A DNA stretch of 64,000 bases. It comes from Aedes albopictus (taxonomy: Eukaryota; Arthropoda; Insecta; Diptera; Culicidae). Within the stretch, counting starts at the first letter, position 1; each line of letters opens with the position of its first letter. Under the pieces are notes generated by a model, which worked only from the letters and a program-made list of their open reading frames with translations, was not told the DNA's origin and made no database searches. Made by a program: the position numbers and the translations under genes. Below, in pieces: positions 10,584 to 20,860 of the stretch. The DNA lies in assembly GCF_035046485.1 (NCBI RefSeq), contig NC_085137.1, positions 502,344,536 to 502,408,535 of the forward strand, in the 5' to 3' direction.

Positions 10584-11994
10584 CAGGGGATGGCAAAAAT
10601 GTTTGGGATAGGCAACTTTTTTTTCTATCACAAAAAAGATCAACATGCTATAACTTTTCATAGAGTGCATCAAAAAATCTCAAATTTTGAAAGTTTCTCA
10701 ACCTATTACATGTGCATCATTGGTAAAAATTTGGGCTCGATTGATTGATGTTTCGCAAAGTTAGAACCGTTCGGGTAAAACACTATTTTTTAGACAATAT
10801 TTGAGCTGTCATATCTCGGAAACCAGTAAACCGAATTGAATGAAATTTTGAACGTACACTAAGAATATGTAGGCTCAGTGTACCAGTTATGGCTATAGTA
10901 CCTCAAATTCGCCATAGTTGATTTTCAACCTTTAACGATGCAAATCATCAAGAAAAAATATGTGAACAATCGATCACGTTCATAAAAGATGATTGCACTC
11001 ATTCAAATTTCACATTTTGCTCAAATTATGATAGAAATAAATCATTTTCCTTAAAATTTCGGCTTCCTTGCACCCTATTTCGCCATAGTGTACCAGTTCT
11101 GGCTAATCCCATAAGGAATGCATGTAAATAGCGCGAAGTGGAACCGAAATTAAAAACTATGTCCATAACTGGTACAGGGTTCCTATCATTGGCACAAGCC
11201 GTAATAAATAGTAAAGGTGGGTTTGGCTCAGATTTTATATTTTTCCTGTAAAGTATGAAAACAAATCTATCATTTGACATATCGCCGACATTCGTCGGTC
11301 TTCTTCTTATTTTTGTAGAAGTAGTTTTCCTTAGGTAGTGCGATAACTGGTACAGGCACCCTATATGCTTCATAAACTATTGAAACATGGGTACTTTTTT
11401 AACGTTGAAAAAAGTTATTATGGATCGACACTTTTTGGATTTTTTTCGAAAAAATGTATTTTTTTACATCAATGTCAATAAATTTAAGTGTTGATATCCA
11501 AAGATTTTCCACTTCTGTTCTCAAGTTATCTCTAATCAGATATATTAGAGCCCATTTAGATTGAAGAAAAAAACACATTTAGTAATTTTTGTATGGTATT
11601 ATAAATTTGACTTATTTTCCTCTATATGGGTAAAAATTTCAACCCGGTATAAATTAATTCGCCGTGAGAAAATATTTACATTTTATAACGTCGTATTAAG
11701 TATCAATATATTGCCGATAAACGTTAAAAAAATCATTCATTTCGGTCCACTGGTTTCCGAGATATGACAGTTCAAAAATTAGTTGTCTAAATAATAGTGT
11801 TTTACCCGAACGGTTCTTACTTCGCGAAAAATTAATCAATCGAGCCCAAATTTGTACCAATGATACACACATAATAGAATGACAAACAGCCAAAATTTGA
11901 GATTTTTTGATGCACTCTATGAAAAGTTAATGCATGTTGATTTTTTGTGGGAGTAAAAAAAGTTGCCTATTCCAAACATTTTGGGCATCCCCTG
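10584..11994. mobile_element. TA-flanked element with CAGGGGAT ends (copy A)
   Basis: Inverted ends of about 280 bp with divergence: the left starts CAGGGGATGGCAAAAATGTT, and the right is its complement (AACATTTTGGGCATCCCCTG). TA lies on both sides (10582-10583, 11995-11996). No transposase frame is present. It is related to copy B at 59951-61537 in its ends and in inner words (TTGAGCTGTCATATCTC, AATGAAATTTTGA), so both are non-autonomous members of one superfamily, probably Tc1/mariner-like. A different element sits inside at 10870-11363. Confidence 0.75.
10870..11363. mobile_element. Nested element with repeated GTACCAGTTATGG word
   Basis: Insertion inside copy A bounded by TATG on both sides (10866-10869, 11364-11367). 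The left end TAGGCTCAGTGTACCAGTTA and the complement of the right end (TAGGGTGCCTGTACCAGTTA) form the inverted ends. The terminal word GTACCAGTTATGGC recurs inside: 10880-10893, 11090-11103 (one mismatch), 11163-11175 and 11341-11353, the last two inverted. Boundaries are inferred from the ends and from continuity of the host element. Confidence 0.55.
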
Positions 11995-11996
11995 TA

Positions 11997-13763
11997 GTAC
12001 GTCATCACAGTAGTGCAACAAGATCCCATGTGGTTGTGAAATATGAAGTTTCATATGAAGAAAATCCACGAACAAATTTGCTTGCATCCTCCCAAGATAA
12101 AGACAAATTAGTGTTAACAATGTATGACAGGGAAAAACATAATTTATTTAATTAATTGTACAGCTTTTTTTTGCATTCTGCAGCATTGAAATTGAAAGTG
12201 AAAATTGAACGGCGATGAAGAACAATTCGGCTAGCTGCTGCTTTGGTGCGATTTCTTTCGTCGTACGCAAAACGAGAAAAATTGTTAACTCGTTAGTAAA
12301 GTAAAATTGAAACGTGAAATTTAGTGTAATTATTCAATTTCCAGTGCTAGACAGGCTGATTATCGACAGTCTAGATGTATACTTCCATCTAATGAGCCAT
12401 TGGCAAAAGTTCTGATGTGATGGGAATTAGCGTATAAGACGATGTAAATTTTTACCTTATTTGCTTTTAGTTCTACGGGTCAGTCTGCGTGCGATCGAGG
12501 ATTCTTCAAGATTCCAATTTTTATCTTCTTCAAACCAAAAAAAACCTTAATTGGTTTTATTTAACTCGAAAAGTGTCCAAGGAATATTGAGCTTAGCAGC
12601 CCACTCTTTTCTAGTTAAAATTTATTACCAGGAAGATGAAAAAGCTTGCCTTAATTTATTCCAAACATTGATTGATTTAAAAGCAAATCGAATGCAAAAT
12701 GCATTTTATCTACTCTCGGTGTTCCGTAACCATCGTGCAGAAAACGCACTTTATCTTGCAGGTAGTCACTAAGCCGTTATCAAGCAGATTTATATGCAAC
12801 GAAATGCAAATGCACTTAGCACAAAAACCGTTTATAACTAGCTTGCAACCAAGAGCCCTGCTTAAAAACAACAAACCTCACCGCATCTTGTTATGTACAA
12901 TTAATTCCGAAATGCACTGTTTATTTTCTGTTCGGTTTGCGCCTCCTCGCTCGATTGTGCGCTCATCTCAAGGCACTGGCAAGCGATGTTGCGATGGATC
13001 GAGTTTCGTAATTGAACGAAGGGGAAAATGGGGCGACAATTCGAGCTATTTAGATCGAATATACAATATTGCCTGAGATTTACGTTTTTCAACAATTTCA
13101 ATGATTTTTTTCTTATCAAAAGTTACGCTAGAGTCAAAATGGCAGACAAATGATGCACACTGTTCTTTCTGGTTATGAAAAAATGCTTATGCATAATTTG
13201 AGATAAACAGGAAAATTAAAAACATATATATGAGGAAAACTTCATCATTTTCAGTGGAAATGCTCAGTTATGTTCAAATTTTACATTTTATAAAGTCATC
13301 TGCCATTAATTTATTCTGAGAAGTTTTTGTAGAAAGATAAAAAATAAAAGTGTTTTTTTTAAATTTTTTATTGATATAGAATTGTTGAGTTGAACTGATT
13401 TTCACAACTACATAACATCACAATTTAGCCCCATCTTACTCTATATCAACACTGCACCAGCTGTTGTTGTGACTAAAGCTCCCCTGACTACCAAAGCGGG
13501 GGCGTGAAAGCATAAATGGATGAGTGCGAAAATAAAAGCGCCGGCTGCTGGCTGACGGGGCTGCAGAAAATTTATGATCGTCATCGTGCTGAAGGCTGCA
13601 TAAAAAGCAAGACGATGTCGATGATGGTTTTCATGCTTGGCTTGTCAATCCTCTCTGCAGTCGGTCGGTCGGTCGGTCGATGGCTTATGAGCCGGTGATC
13701 AAGATGGAATAAATATCGAGTCAGTCAGTGAGTTTGTAATCAACTAGAAGCTGTGTATGTGTA
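11997..13763. other. Unassigned region
   Basis: No gene recognised. The open frames at 12551-13119 have no domain signature and unremarkable composition. CTAAATTGTGAT/GCCCCATCTTACTCTA near 13420-13443 resembles the right end of the element at 26808-27697. A short (GGTC)n run lies at about 13661-13679. Confidence 0.25.
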
Positions 13764-14631
13764 CCGTCAAGGCACCATTCACCGTGGATCTAAGACGATT
13801 CGGGGCAAATAAGGGCTGTCATTTGACACTAGTCTTATAAACATTGTTGGTGCCGCTTTTAATCGCCTTCATTATAGGTTGAAATTAAAGCAATATCCAC
13901 AGAAGTAGAAAATTTTTCACAAAATTTGGTGATATAGTACAATTAGTAAAAGGTAGTAGGGTCGCCTGATTCCGTGGTAGGTCACCATTCACCGTGGTAG
14001 TAGGGACCCATTCACCGTGTATGAGAAATTTTATTCCACTTTATTTAAAAATGATCAAAACAACCCAGCCAAGGGAATTTTCTTCGTTTAAATTCATTTC
14101 AAGTAATAACTTGCAAGATTTTATTAGAAAAACGATTGTTCAAATTTTCGAATTTTTCTAGATATATGGGACAATATGGGGCACGGTGAATGGAGACCAT
14201 TGATTTTTAGGGTACCCATTCACCATGCCTTTTTGTTTCAATTAAAAAGTACGAGTAATCGTACTTTCTTGTTAATCTTACTTCGGTAATGCAAAATACA
14301 TACCTAATATGTGAATTTAATTGCTTCTTGGTGGAATAAAAACGTTACTACGTTTAGTTAATCGCTTAAATCACCTTAGCGCAGTTTTCGTTTTTTCACT
14401 ATGAATGCAGTGAACGAGCAGAAACCCGCTTCATTTAAACACACTTTAGTGTCAAAATGATACTTTTAAATGTTTCTAATGAGCGTTTTGACATGGTAAC
14501 AATACATTAGTGTTGTATTGTTGAAATTGAAGGGAAATTGTCATATAATTCAATCATAATATGGAAATAATGAAAAAATATTCGAAGGCACACGGTGAAT
14601 GGAGCCCCCACGGTGAATGGCGCCTTGACGG
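13764..14631. mobile_element. TA-flanked element with seven CCATTCACCGTG words
   Basis: Starts CCGTCAAGGCACCATTCACC and ends with the complement GGTGAATGGCGCCTTGACGG, with TA on both sides (13762-13763, 14632-14633). The word CCATTCACCGTG occurs at 13775, 13985, 14008 and 14216 (one mismatch) on plus, and inverted at 14182, 14591 and 14609. No coding frame is present. The inverted ends, TA duplication and lack of transposase fit a non-autonomous Tc1/mariner-type element; repeated words may be transposase-binding sites (inference). Confidence 0.75.
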
Positions 14632-14754
14632 TATGTACAATTCAGATCAGCTCATACAGTGGCTACACCGATAGCGCATAACGGATCTGCATTAGAAGTA
14701 TGTCTGAAACGGTTTGAACATATTTTGACAATAAAACTCTATCCTACTATTTTC

Positions 14755-15350
14755 TGTTCTATTGTTGTTTACCTGTTGTTTCAAAGTTGATCTTCAATCT
14801 TCAATATTCTATGTTCTATGCTCTATCTACTTTATTTTCACTTTTTTTCTATTCTTTCTTTCCAGCCATTATAGTTTCTTTATTATATTTTTTTATTATC
14901 TTACCTCTATCTTCTATCTTCGATCTTCTAACTGATGCGTTCTGGTTTTTCTGTCTTATTCTTCTGTCTTCTTTTTTATTTTAAAATTATATGTTCTACT
15001 TCATATTTTCCATATTTGAAATCTATCTTCTGTTCTTCATGTTATATCTTCTACCTTCTTGTGGATATCTTGAATCTTCAGTCTTTTAGCTTCTCTTACC
15101 TATCTCCTACTCTCTCTTCAATTTTGTTCTATGTTATATTTTATATTTCTAAATTTTCCTTCTATTTTCTACTTGTGCTTATATATCTATCTGATATTAT
15201 ATATTCGCAGTCTTATATTCTACCTGCTAGTATCTATCCTTAATTTCTTACTCTAATATCTATTTCCTGACTTCTATCGCTATCATCCTCTATCAACTAT
15301 GTTTTATCTATTTTTGTAAGTTTTATTATTGTTCTCTACCTTATAGCTTA
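14755..15350. repeat. Degenerate TTCTAT/CTTCTAT pyrimidine tract
   Basis: Words such as TTCTATGTTCTATG, TATCTTCTATCTTC and ATCTTCTACCTTC recur without strict period. Frames here translate to Phe/Leu/Ser/Ile/Tyr-rich strings that mimic membrane segments but follow directly from the base composition. A similar tract lies at 21930-22370. Confidence 0.65.
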
Positions 15351-15539
15351 TATCCCACTGGCGCTGGGTTAGCGACAACCGACCTGTCGTCAGTGCGAAT
15401 AAGACACTTGGATAATTGGGATTCGATATTTCATTACATGCATCTTTGTATAAATTGGTGAGCTCGATTCATACTATTATTATAGTGTGAAAATTCCAAA
15501 GAACGTTATTCTCCCATATCACAAAATTTTTGGATAGTA
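15351..15539. other. Unassigned spacer
   Basis: Nothing recognised apart from the GATAGTA target copy at its right edge (15533-15539). Confidence 0.3.
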
Positions 15540-15691
15540 CTGAAGGACGACACTAGTTTTCCCAAGTCAAAAAAAAACGAAAATAAAAAATAAAAACCCG
15601 CAAAAGCTTTGTCGTGTTTTCAGTGGATATGCTGTCTTTTTGTAGAATATACTGACTTGTTGGGTTGTGAAAACTTGTGTCGTCCCCCTGA
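15540..15691. mobile_element. Small MITE with 7-bp duplication GATAGTA
   Basis: A 152-bp insertion whose ends carry GGACGACACTAGTTTTC and the near complement GAAAACTTGTGTCGTCC. The flanks are identical: GATAGTA at 15533-15539 and 15692-15698. A 7-8-bp duplication would suit a hAT-type element; the assignment is inference. Confidence 0.6.
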
Positions 15692-15892
15692 GATAGTATG
15701 TCTTACTACGACACGTTTTGACAGCCATATCTGTAAATTTTACAAACCAAAATTGTTCAGTTCGACACTACAAGTTTTGGCGTAAAATCCTAGGATATAG
15801 TTTTAATAAAATATACATTTTCTCCTGATAAGACCGATAAGAGCCGCTTATGTCTGCGTTGTTTAGGAGAACACCATCACTGGACACTGGGA

Positions 15893-16113
15893 TAGATATT
15901 TATCGAGGTGTGTTGCAATTAGAATCTTCAAAAAAAAATGTTATCAACAGTCAAGTTTCAATAAAATAAACATGATTTTACGAAAAAAACATTGGAACGC
16001 TATAGACTTCCAATGTTTTTTTTCTCGTAAAATCATGTTTATTTTATTGAAACTTGACTTTTAATAACATTTTTTTGAAGATTCTAATTGTAACACACCT
16101 CGATAAATACCTA
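15893..16113. mobile_element. Near-perfect 220-bp foldback hairpin
   Basis: Two arms of about 103 bp separated by a loop of about 12 nt (ACGCTATAGACT-like). By eye the arms differ by four substitutions and two length changes in A-runs. Arm words include ATTTATCGAGGTGTGTT, AATTAGAATCTTC, CAAGTTTCAATAAAATAAAC and ATGATTTTACGA. No coding capacity. A transcript from either strand would fold into one long duplex. Probably a foldback transposon. Confidence 0.85.
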
Positions 16114-16540
16114 GTTTCAAAAAAAAAAAATCACTATGGGTCCTCAACATCGGATCATTTCATTAAGCTCTACATATATTATCACAATATTTAAAATCTC
16201 GTTGTATTCTGATCCGTATAGATATAATGCATCTCAAAAATGAGTGAAAGAGAAGATAACTACTCAAAAATAATAGGAAAATGACTGTCAGATTACAGCA
16301 TGGTTTACTAGAGATATCTATATGTATAATAAAGCCTGTTTCTCACAGTTTCTCTATTTTTCTTTTACTCTAGCATTCTCATTAGCTCTAACACAGGCTG
16401 TTCTAATACTTTTTCTTTCTCTGTCGAAACAACTCACAGATTCTTTATAAACTACGTAACGCTATTAAAGCAAGGAATGGGCCTACAGCAGTGTTACGTT
16501 TCACATCAAATTTTCATACAGAAGATTTTTTAAATCAATC
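16114..16540. other. Unassigned spacer
   Basis: AT-rich, with a pyrimidine stretch around 16340-16430 (TTCTCTATTTTTCTTTTACTC). No gene or repeat family recognised. Confidence 0.3.
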
Positions 16541-17400
16541 TTGGTGTTAGGATTCCTTACAGGAATTCTGGGAGAAATATCTGGAAGAATCCTGAAAGGT
16601 ACCCCGGGTGGAAACTCGACAGAAATCTCTGAAAGAATCACAGAAGAAATCCCGGGGGAATTAGTGCAGAAATGCCAGGAGAAATCCCGAGAAGAATCCG
16701 TGAAAAAATCCCAGAAAAATCATCCAATGAATACTAGCAGGAATCCCGGAATTTATACCTAAAAGAACTCCCATTGGCAGATATCTTTGAAAGCATACCA
16801 GGAGAAATCAGTGAAGTAATCCTCGTAGGAGTTTCTGAAGGAATGCTGGCCAGAATTCCTGGAAGAATTCTTTCATAATTTTCTAAAGCATTCACGGCAG
16901 AAATTTCTTAAGTCATTCCTGAAGGAATCCCGTAGAGAATACCTGATGGAACCTTTAGAGGAATCACGGCAGGGATCCCGGCTGGAAGCTGAGCAAGAAT
17001 CCCTGAAAGAATCATAGAAAAAATCCCGGAACGAATAATTGAAGAAATCCCTAAAAACTCGGGAAGTTTTTTTTTCAGAAATCTTAACAGAAATTCCGAC
17101 ACGAGTACCTAAAGTATCCATGTTTGCCTGAAGAAATCTCGGCAGAAATCCAGATTCTTTAATTTTTTGGAAATCAAGATTCCCTTCAAGGAATCACAGC
17201 AGGAATAGAGTACCTAAAGCAATCATTTTAGCATTTTTAGAGCAATCTTTGCAAAATTTCCTGAAGAGATCTCAGGAGCAATCCTTACAAGAATTCCGTA
17301 AAGTAGATCTGGAGGAATCCCGGGAAGAATTCCTGGAATATTCTCAGGAGAAATGCCTGAAGAAATTCCGGAAATAATTCCTGAAGGTATCTCAAGAAAA
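16541..17400. repeat. Degenerate GGAATTCC array, purine-rich on plus
   Basis: Units such as GGAATCCCGGGAGAAATCCC and GGAAGAATTCCTGGAA. Polarity as in 7298-8935. Open frames on both strands are repeat artefacts. Confidence 0.75.
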
Positions 17401-17690
17401 TCTCATCTCATCTAATCTTATCTCATTTCTCACCCTACTGCCTACCGTAACCCTCTACTCTCTACCTTACCGTCTTCCCTGCTCTCTATCCCAACCCTCT
17501 ATCCTAACCCTATTCTCTACCTTACCATCTATCCTAACCCTCTATCCTACTCTCTACCCTACCATCTAGCCTAAACCTTTACCCTACTCTCTAACTGACC
17601 CTCTATCCTATCATCTACTCTATCCTTCACCCTAACGCTCTACTACCTGATCGTCTACCCTACCCACTATCGTATCATCTACTTTTCTAC
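17401..17690. repeat. Degenerate CTCTAYCCTAACC tandem repeat
   Basis: About 290 bp of imperfect units near CCCTCTATCCTAA, 12-14 bp each, strongly C/T/A with almost no G on plus. It superficially recalls CCTAA telomere repeats but has the wrong unit and is internal. Confidence 0.75.
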
Positions 17691-17899
17691 TCATCAATCT
17701 GCATGAAAAGTGTGAAGCTACTCAGAACCAATATTGTGCATAAGAAAATTTAATGATGACAGTAACTAGGTATTGCAACGGTGACCAGTGGGTGTTTATA
17801 GTGGTGAGCAAAGGGAGGCTGCAGGGGCGTTTCAAGGGGTACCGCGAGATTTCAGGGGGGGGCTTTGGGGATTTGAGAGGGTTTTAGAAAGCATTGTAG

Positions 17900-18244
17900 A
17901 GAGTTTCAGCGGGCTCTCGACAAGTTTTGGAGGCGTTACAGGTACGTTTCCGGAGTTTAAGAGGGTCTCACGTGCGTTACATAAGATTCGAGAGGATTTT
18001 AAGGTGGTTTCGGAGGCATTTCAGGAAGTCTCAGAGCATTCTAGGCTGGTTTCAGAGGCGCTGCGGAGGCGTTTTTAAGGGTTTTGGAGGGTCACACGTG
18101 CGTTACATAGGGTCCGTTGGGGTTTTAGGGGAATGTTGGAGGCATTTCAAGAAGTTTAAGAGCATTTTCGGTAGGATTCAGATGCGTTACGGATGCGTTT
18201 TCGGGGGTTTCGAAGGGTTTCAGGTGCATTACATGGTGGCCGAG
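17900..18244. repeat. 126-bp-period tandem repeat, about 2.5 copies
   Basis: The landmark CGTGCGTTACAT (third copy GGTGCATTACAT) starts at 17971, 18097 and 18223, exactly 126 bp apart. Each unit also carries GGAGGCATTTCA(G/A)GAAGT, AGAGCATT and GATTCAGA(G/T)GCGTTACGG-like words. Two frames stay open across it, giving Arg/Phe/Ser-rich peptides, but no domain is visible. The array is interrupted by the insertion at 18245-18381. Confidence 0.75.
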
Positions 18245-18381
18245 CGAAAAAGACAGCACGCAAGAGTTAATGTTTTTAAAGTTTCTTTCGTTGTAAAAAT
18301 TATATTGTTTACTATTACGATTCGGCTCCGTTATGTGCCATGCACGCATGAGCCTTTAAAATAAATGAAAAGGAAAAAAAA
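18245..18381 (+). mobile_element. 137-bp LINE 3'-end relic with 12-bp duplication
   Basis: The insertion is flanked by ATGGTGGCCGAG at 18233-18244 and again at 18382-18393 and ends in a run of A. Its tail has GGCTC at 18324-18328 and the complement GAGCC at 18350-18354, 21 nt apart. The I-clade LINE at 43254-45735 has the same arrangement with the same 21-nt spacing at 45676-45706. This fits a severely 5'-truncated LINE copy made by target-primed reverse transcription. Confidence 0.7.
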
Positions 18382-18393
18382 ATGGTGGCCGAG

Positions 18394-18829
18394 GGGGTTT
18401 TAGGAGAAATTTGGAGCAGTGCTGCTATTGGTCGTGACCATCCCATGACGATGAACAAGTAGGCCTTTTCATCGTCACAAAATGAAACGAGCATTCACCC
18501 ACTTCGTCATGTCATTTCGCAATAATCAAGCGTCATGAGCAAAGCTTCCACATTGTTTTGAAATTAAAATTTTCACCTGGTTCAAGCAAATTTATGCTAT
18601 TCGTTGTATGTAATAGATAGAGAGGATATATATTCATATTAAGATTCAAAAAAAAAAATGAAATCTATCGATGTGCTAATAATTGCCTTGTTTGCAACCA
18701 TGTCACGCTCCGTCATGACCGAAAAATGAGCGAATATTGTTAGACTCTCTTGGTCATCATCTCCCGATTCGATGACGCTTCTGTAAAAATCACGTGACGG
18801 CTCGTGGTGACACTGACGCTTTCCAAGCC
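18394..18829. other. Unassigned spacer
   Basis: No gene recognised. Words based on CGTCATGA/TCATGACG recur (near 18445, 18530, 18715), which may reflect a decayed inverted-repeat element. Confidence 0.3.
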
Positions 18830-19130
18830 TGTTTTGGAGGCATTTCAGGAAGTTTCAGAGCTTTTTCGGTGGGATTCAGAGGCGTTACGGAAGCGTTACG
18901 AAGGAGTTTTCTGGGGTTTCGGAGCGTCTCAGGTGCGTTACATGCTAGGAATTTCAGAAAGTTTCAGAGCATTTTTGGTGAGATTCAGAGGCATTACAGA
19001 GAGGCATTATGGAGTGTCTCAGGTGCGTTACATGGGGTTCATATGGATTTTAACGGGATTTCGAAGGCATTTTAGGAAGTTTGAGAGGATTTTTAGAAAC
19101 ACCATCACAATATCTTTTGAAACGCTCCTG
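18830..19130. repeat. Diverged copies of the 126-bp tandem repeat
   Basis: Same words as 17900-18244 (GGAGGCATTTCAGGAAGTTT, GATTCAGAGGCGTTACGG, GTCTCAGGTGCGTTACATG), with the landmark at 18932 and 19022. The 90-bp spacing implies an internal deletion. Confidence 0.65.
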
Positions 19131-19148
19131 AAATAATCTTTGATTTAA

Positions 19149-19553
19149 CCCTCTAATACCCAACCACGTCTTTAAATGGGGTATTGTTTGAGCATTTTTG
19201 TATTTTTTTTCGTTCCTGGGCAATCATAATTTTAATATTTTTGGCTGATATTTAAAAAAGACACGGACACGTTCAATGCTTCCAGCGAGCTATTTGCTCT
19301 TTAAAGGAAGCACGACACTAGACAATGGACTAGTATGTAACGCCCAGTGGTACAGCCCAAAACTATTCCTAACAGCTGCGATGGAAATCGAACCCGCACT
19401 CCTTAGCACGATACGACTACATGCTTGGTGACACTAGCCGCACGACCATGAAGCCATAAAATATTTAGGACTGTTCTGTAAACGTGTTCAAATCGATTTC
19501 AGATAATAAAAAATGATGTTTAGATCAAAATAAAAAATTTTGGTGTTAGAGGG
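19149..19553. mobile_element. piggyBac-type MITE, TTAA-flanked
   Basis: A 405-bp unit starting CCCTCTAATACCCAA and ending TTGGTGTTAGAGGG, flanked by TTAA at 19145-19148 and 19554-19557. TTAA target duplication with CCCT/AGGG termini is the hallmark of the piggyBac superfamily. There is no transposase frame. Its right end resembles the end at 62758 (TTTAGATCAAAA then TTAGAGGG-TTAA). It encloses a tRNA-like segment at about 19340-19455. Confidence 0.7.
19340..19455 (-). mobile_element. tRNA-derived SINE-like segment
   Basis: Read on minus: a box-A-like GGTCGTGCGGCTAGTG, then AGCATGTAGTCGTATCGTGC, then box B as GCGGGTTCGATTTCC (complement at 19383-19397). Order and spacing fit an RNA polymerase III internal promoter derived from a tRNA, but no complete acceptor stem is evident. 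Probably a SINE head or tRNA pseudogene nested in the piggyBac-type MITE. Confidence 0.45.
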
Positions 19554-19557
19554 TTAA

Positions 19558-20000
19558 AGGCTTATAGAAACCCCCTTATACGACCCTGACCCGAAATGCC
19601 TCGAAACTCACCTGAAACCTCCGTAATCCCATTGAAATGCCCTTGAAATCATCATCAATTTGAAATGCCTCTGAATCCCCTTTGGACGTCTATAATAGGC
19701 TCCAGGAATCCCCTGAAACACGCCTGAAAACCTCTTGAAACGCTCCTGAGATGCTATCGAACGCCTCTAAAACCTTTAGGAAATACCCCTCAAAATGTTC
19801 CTGACACACTCTGACATGCCTTAAAACGTCCCTCAAGCCCCTTGTAACGTCCTTTAAAGGCTCCTGAGACACCTTCAACTGTCCTTAAAGCCCCTTTAAA
19901 CGTCCCTGAATTACCCGTAATCCCATTAAAACGCCAACAAAACCTTGCAGAAAGGCTCCTGGAAATCCCTGAAAAAGCCCCCTGACACCAAGCCTGACAC
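19558..20000. repeat. Degenerate CCTGAAACGCCTC repeat
   Basis: Imperfect units such as CCTGAAACGCTCC and CTTGAAACG-like words every 10-13 bp. These look like the complement of words in the 126-bp repeat (GGCGTTTCAG-like), so an inverted, eroded relative. Minus-strand open frames are composition artefacts. Confidence 0.6.
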
Positions 20001-20860
20001 GCACTTGGAGCCCCGCCTTGGAAACCCCTTGGAGTCCCTGGAGGAACTTCTAAAGAAATCTGACATAAATTCAGATTTCCAAAAACAAAATCTCTGGAAG
20101 GAACCATTTCTAAAGCAAACTCCGGAGAAAGTTTTGGAATACATTCTTGGAAGATCGTTTGAGAGACTGCTTGAAAGAATTTCCGGAAGACTTTTCGGAA
20201 AAAAATCTGGCAAAGTCCCGAAAAAAAGGGTGAGATTTCTCAAGAAATTCCTGGAAGAATTTCTGCAGAAACTCATACACAAGTTTCTCACACAACTCTT
20301 TGTAAAATTTCTAGAGAAATTGGAAGTTGTAAGGATTCTCTAAAGACATTTCTGAGTAAATGTGTAAAGACATTTCTTAAGGAATCACTGGAAGATTTTT
20401 TGAAAGGATTCCTGGAGGATTTTCTGCTTAAATTCTAGGATTTTTTTTTGGAAAAAATGAAGAAATTTCAGAAGTAAATCATGCAAGATGCTTTGAAAGA
20501 ATTTTTTTGTGGAATTTGTAAAATAGCAGGAATTTATAAACAAATTCATGAAATAGTTTCCGAATGAATCCATGGAAGTTTCATTAAAAGAATCCGCGAG
20601 GGAATTTTTGACCGGATTCTCGAAAATTTTAAAACTCCAATAGACTCTCCAAACGAATGTCTAGAGAAATTTCTGAATAAATATCCAGAGGAATTTCGGA
20701 AGCAATCCCTGGGCGAAATTTTAAAACATTCTCTGAAATGATTTGTGAAAAATCATAGAGGAATTGGTGAAGCAATTCATGCCAGATTTCGTAAAGAATT
20801 CTTTGTGACACTTCTGGGGGAACACATGGAAGATTTTCTGAAATAATCTGTAACATGATG
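20001..20860. repeat. Degenerate GGAATTCC array, purine-rich on plus
   Basis: Words such as GGAAGAATTTCTGCAGAAA and TTTCTGGAGGATTC repeated with strong divergence. A small continuation lies at 21055-21170. Several long frames on both strands come from the repeat. Confidence 0.65.

Noticed and set aside
14787..15243. Hydrophobic frames resembling membrane proteins
   Set aside because: T/C-rich low-complexity DNA encodes Phe, Leu, Ser and Tyr in any frame; the similar tract at 22005-22396 behaves the same way.
17401..17690. Telomere-like CCTAA repeats
   Set aside because: The unit is a degenerate 12-14-mer, and dipterans lack the TTAGG telomere repeat; this is an internal simple repeat.
17971..18234. 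CRISPR-like regularly spaced repeat
   Set aside because: Eukaryotic tandem repeat; the spacers are themselves similar, and no associated genes are present.
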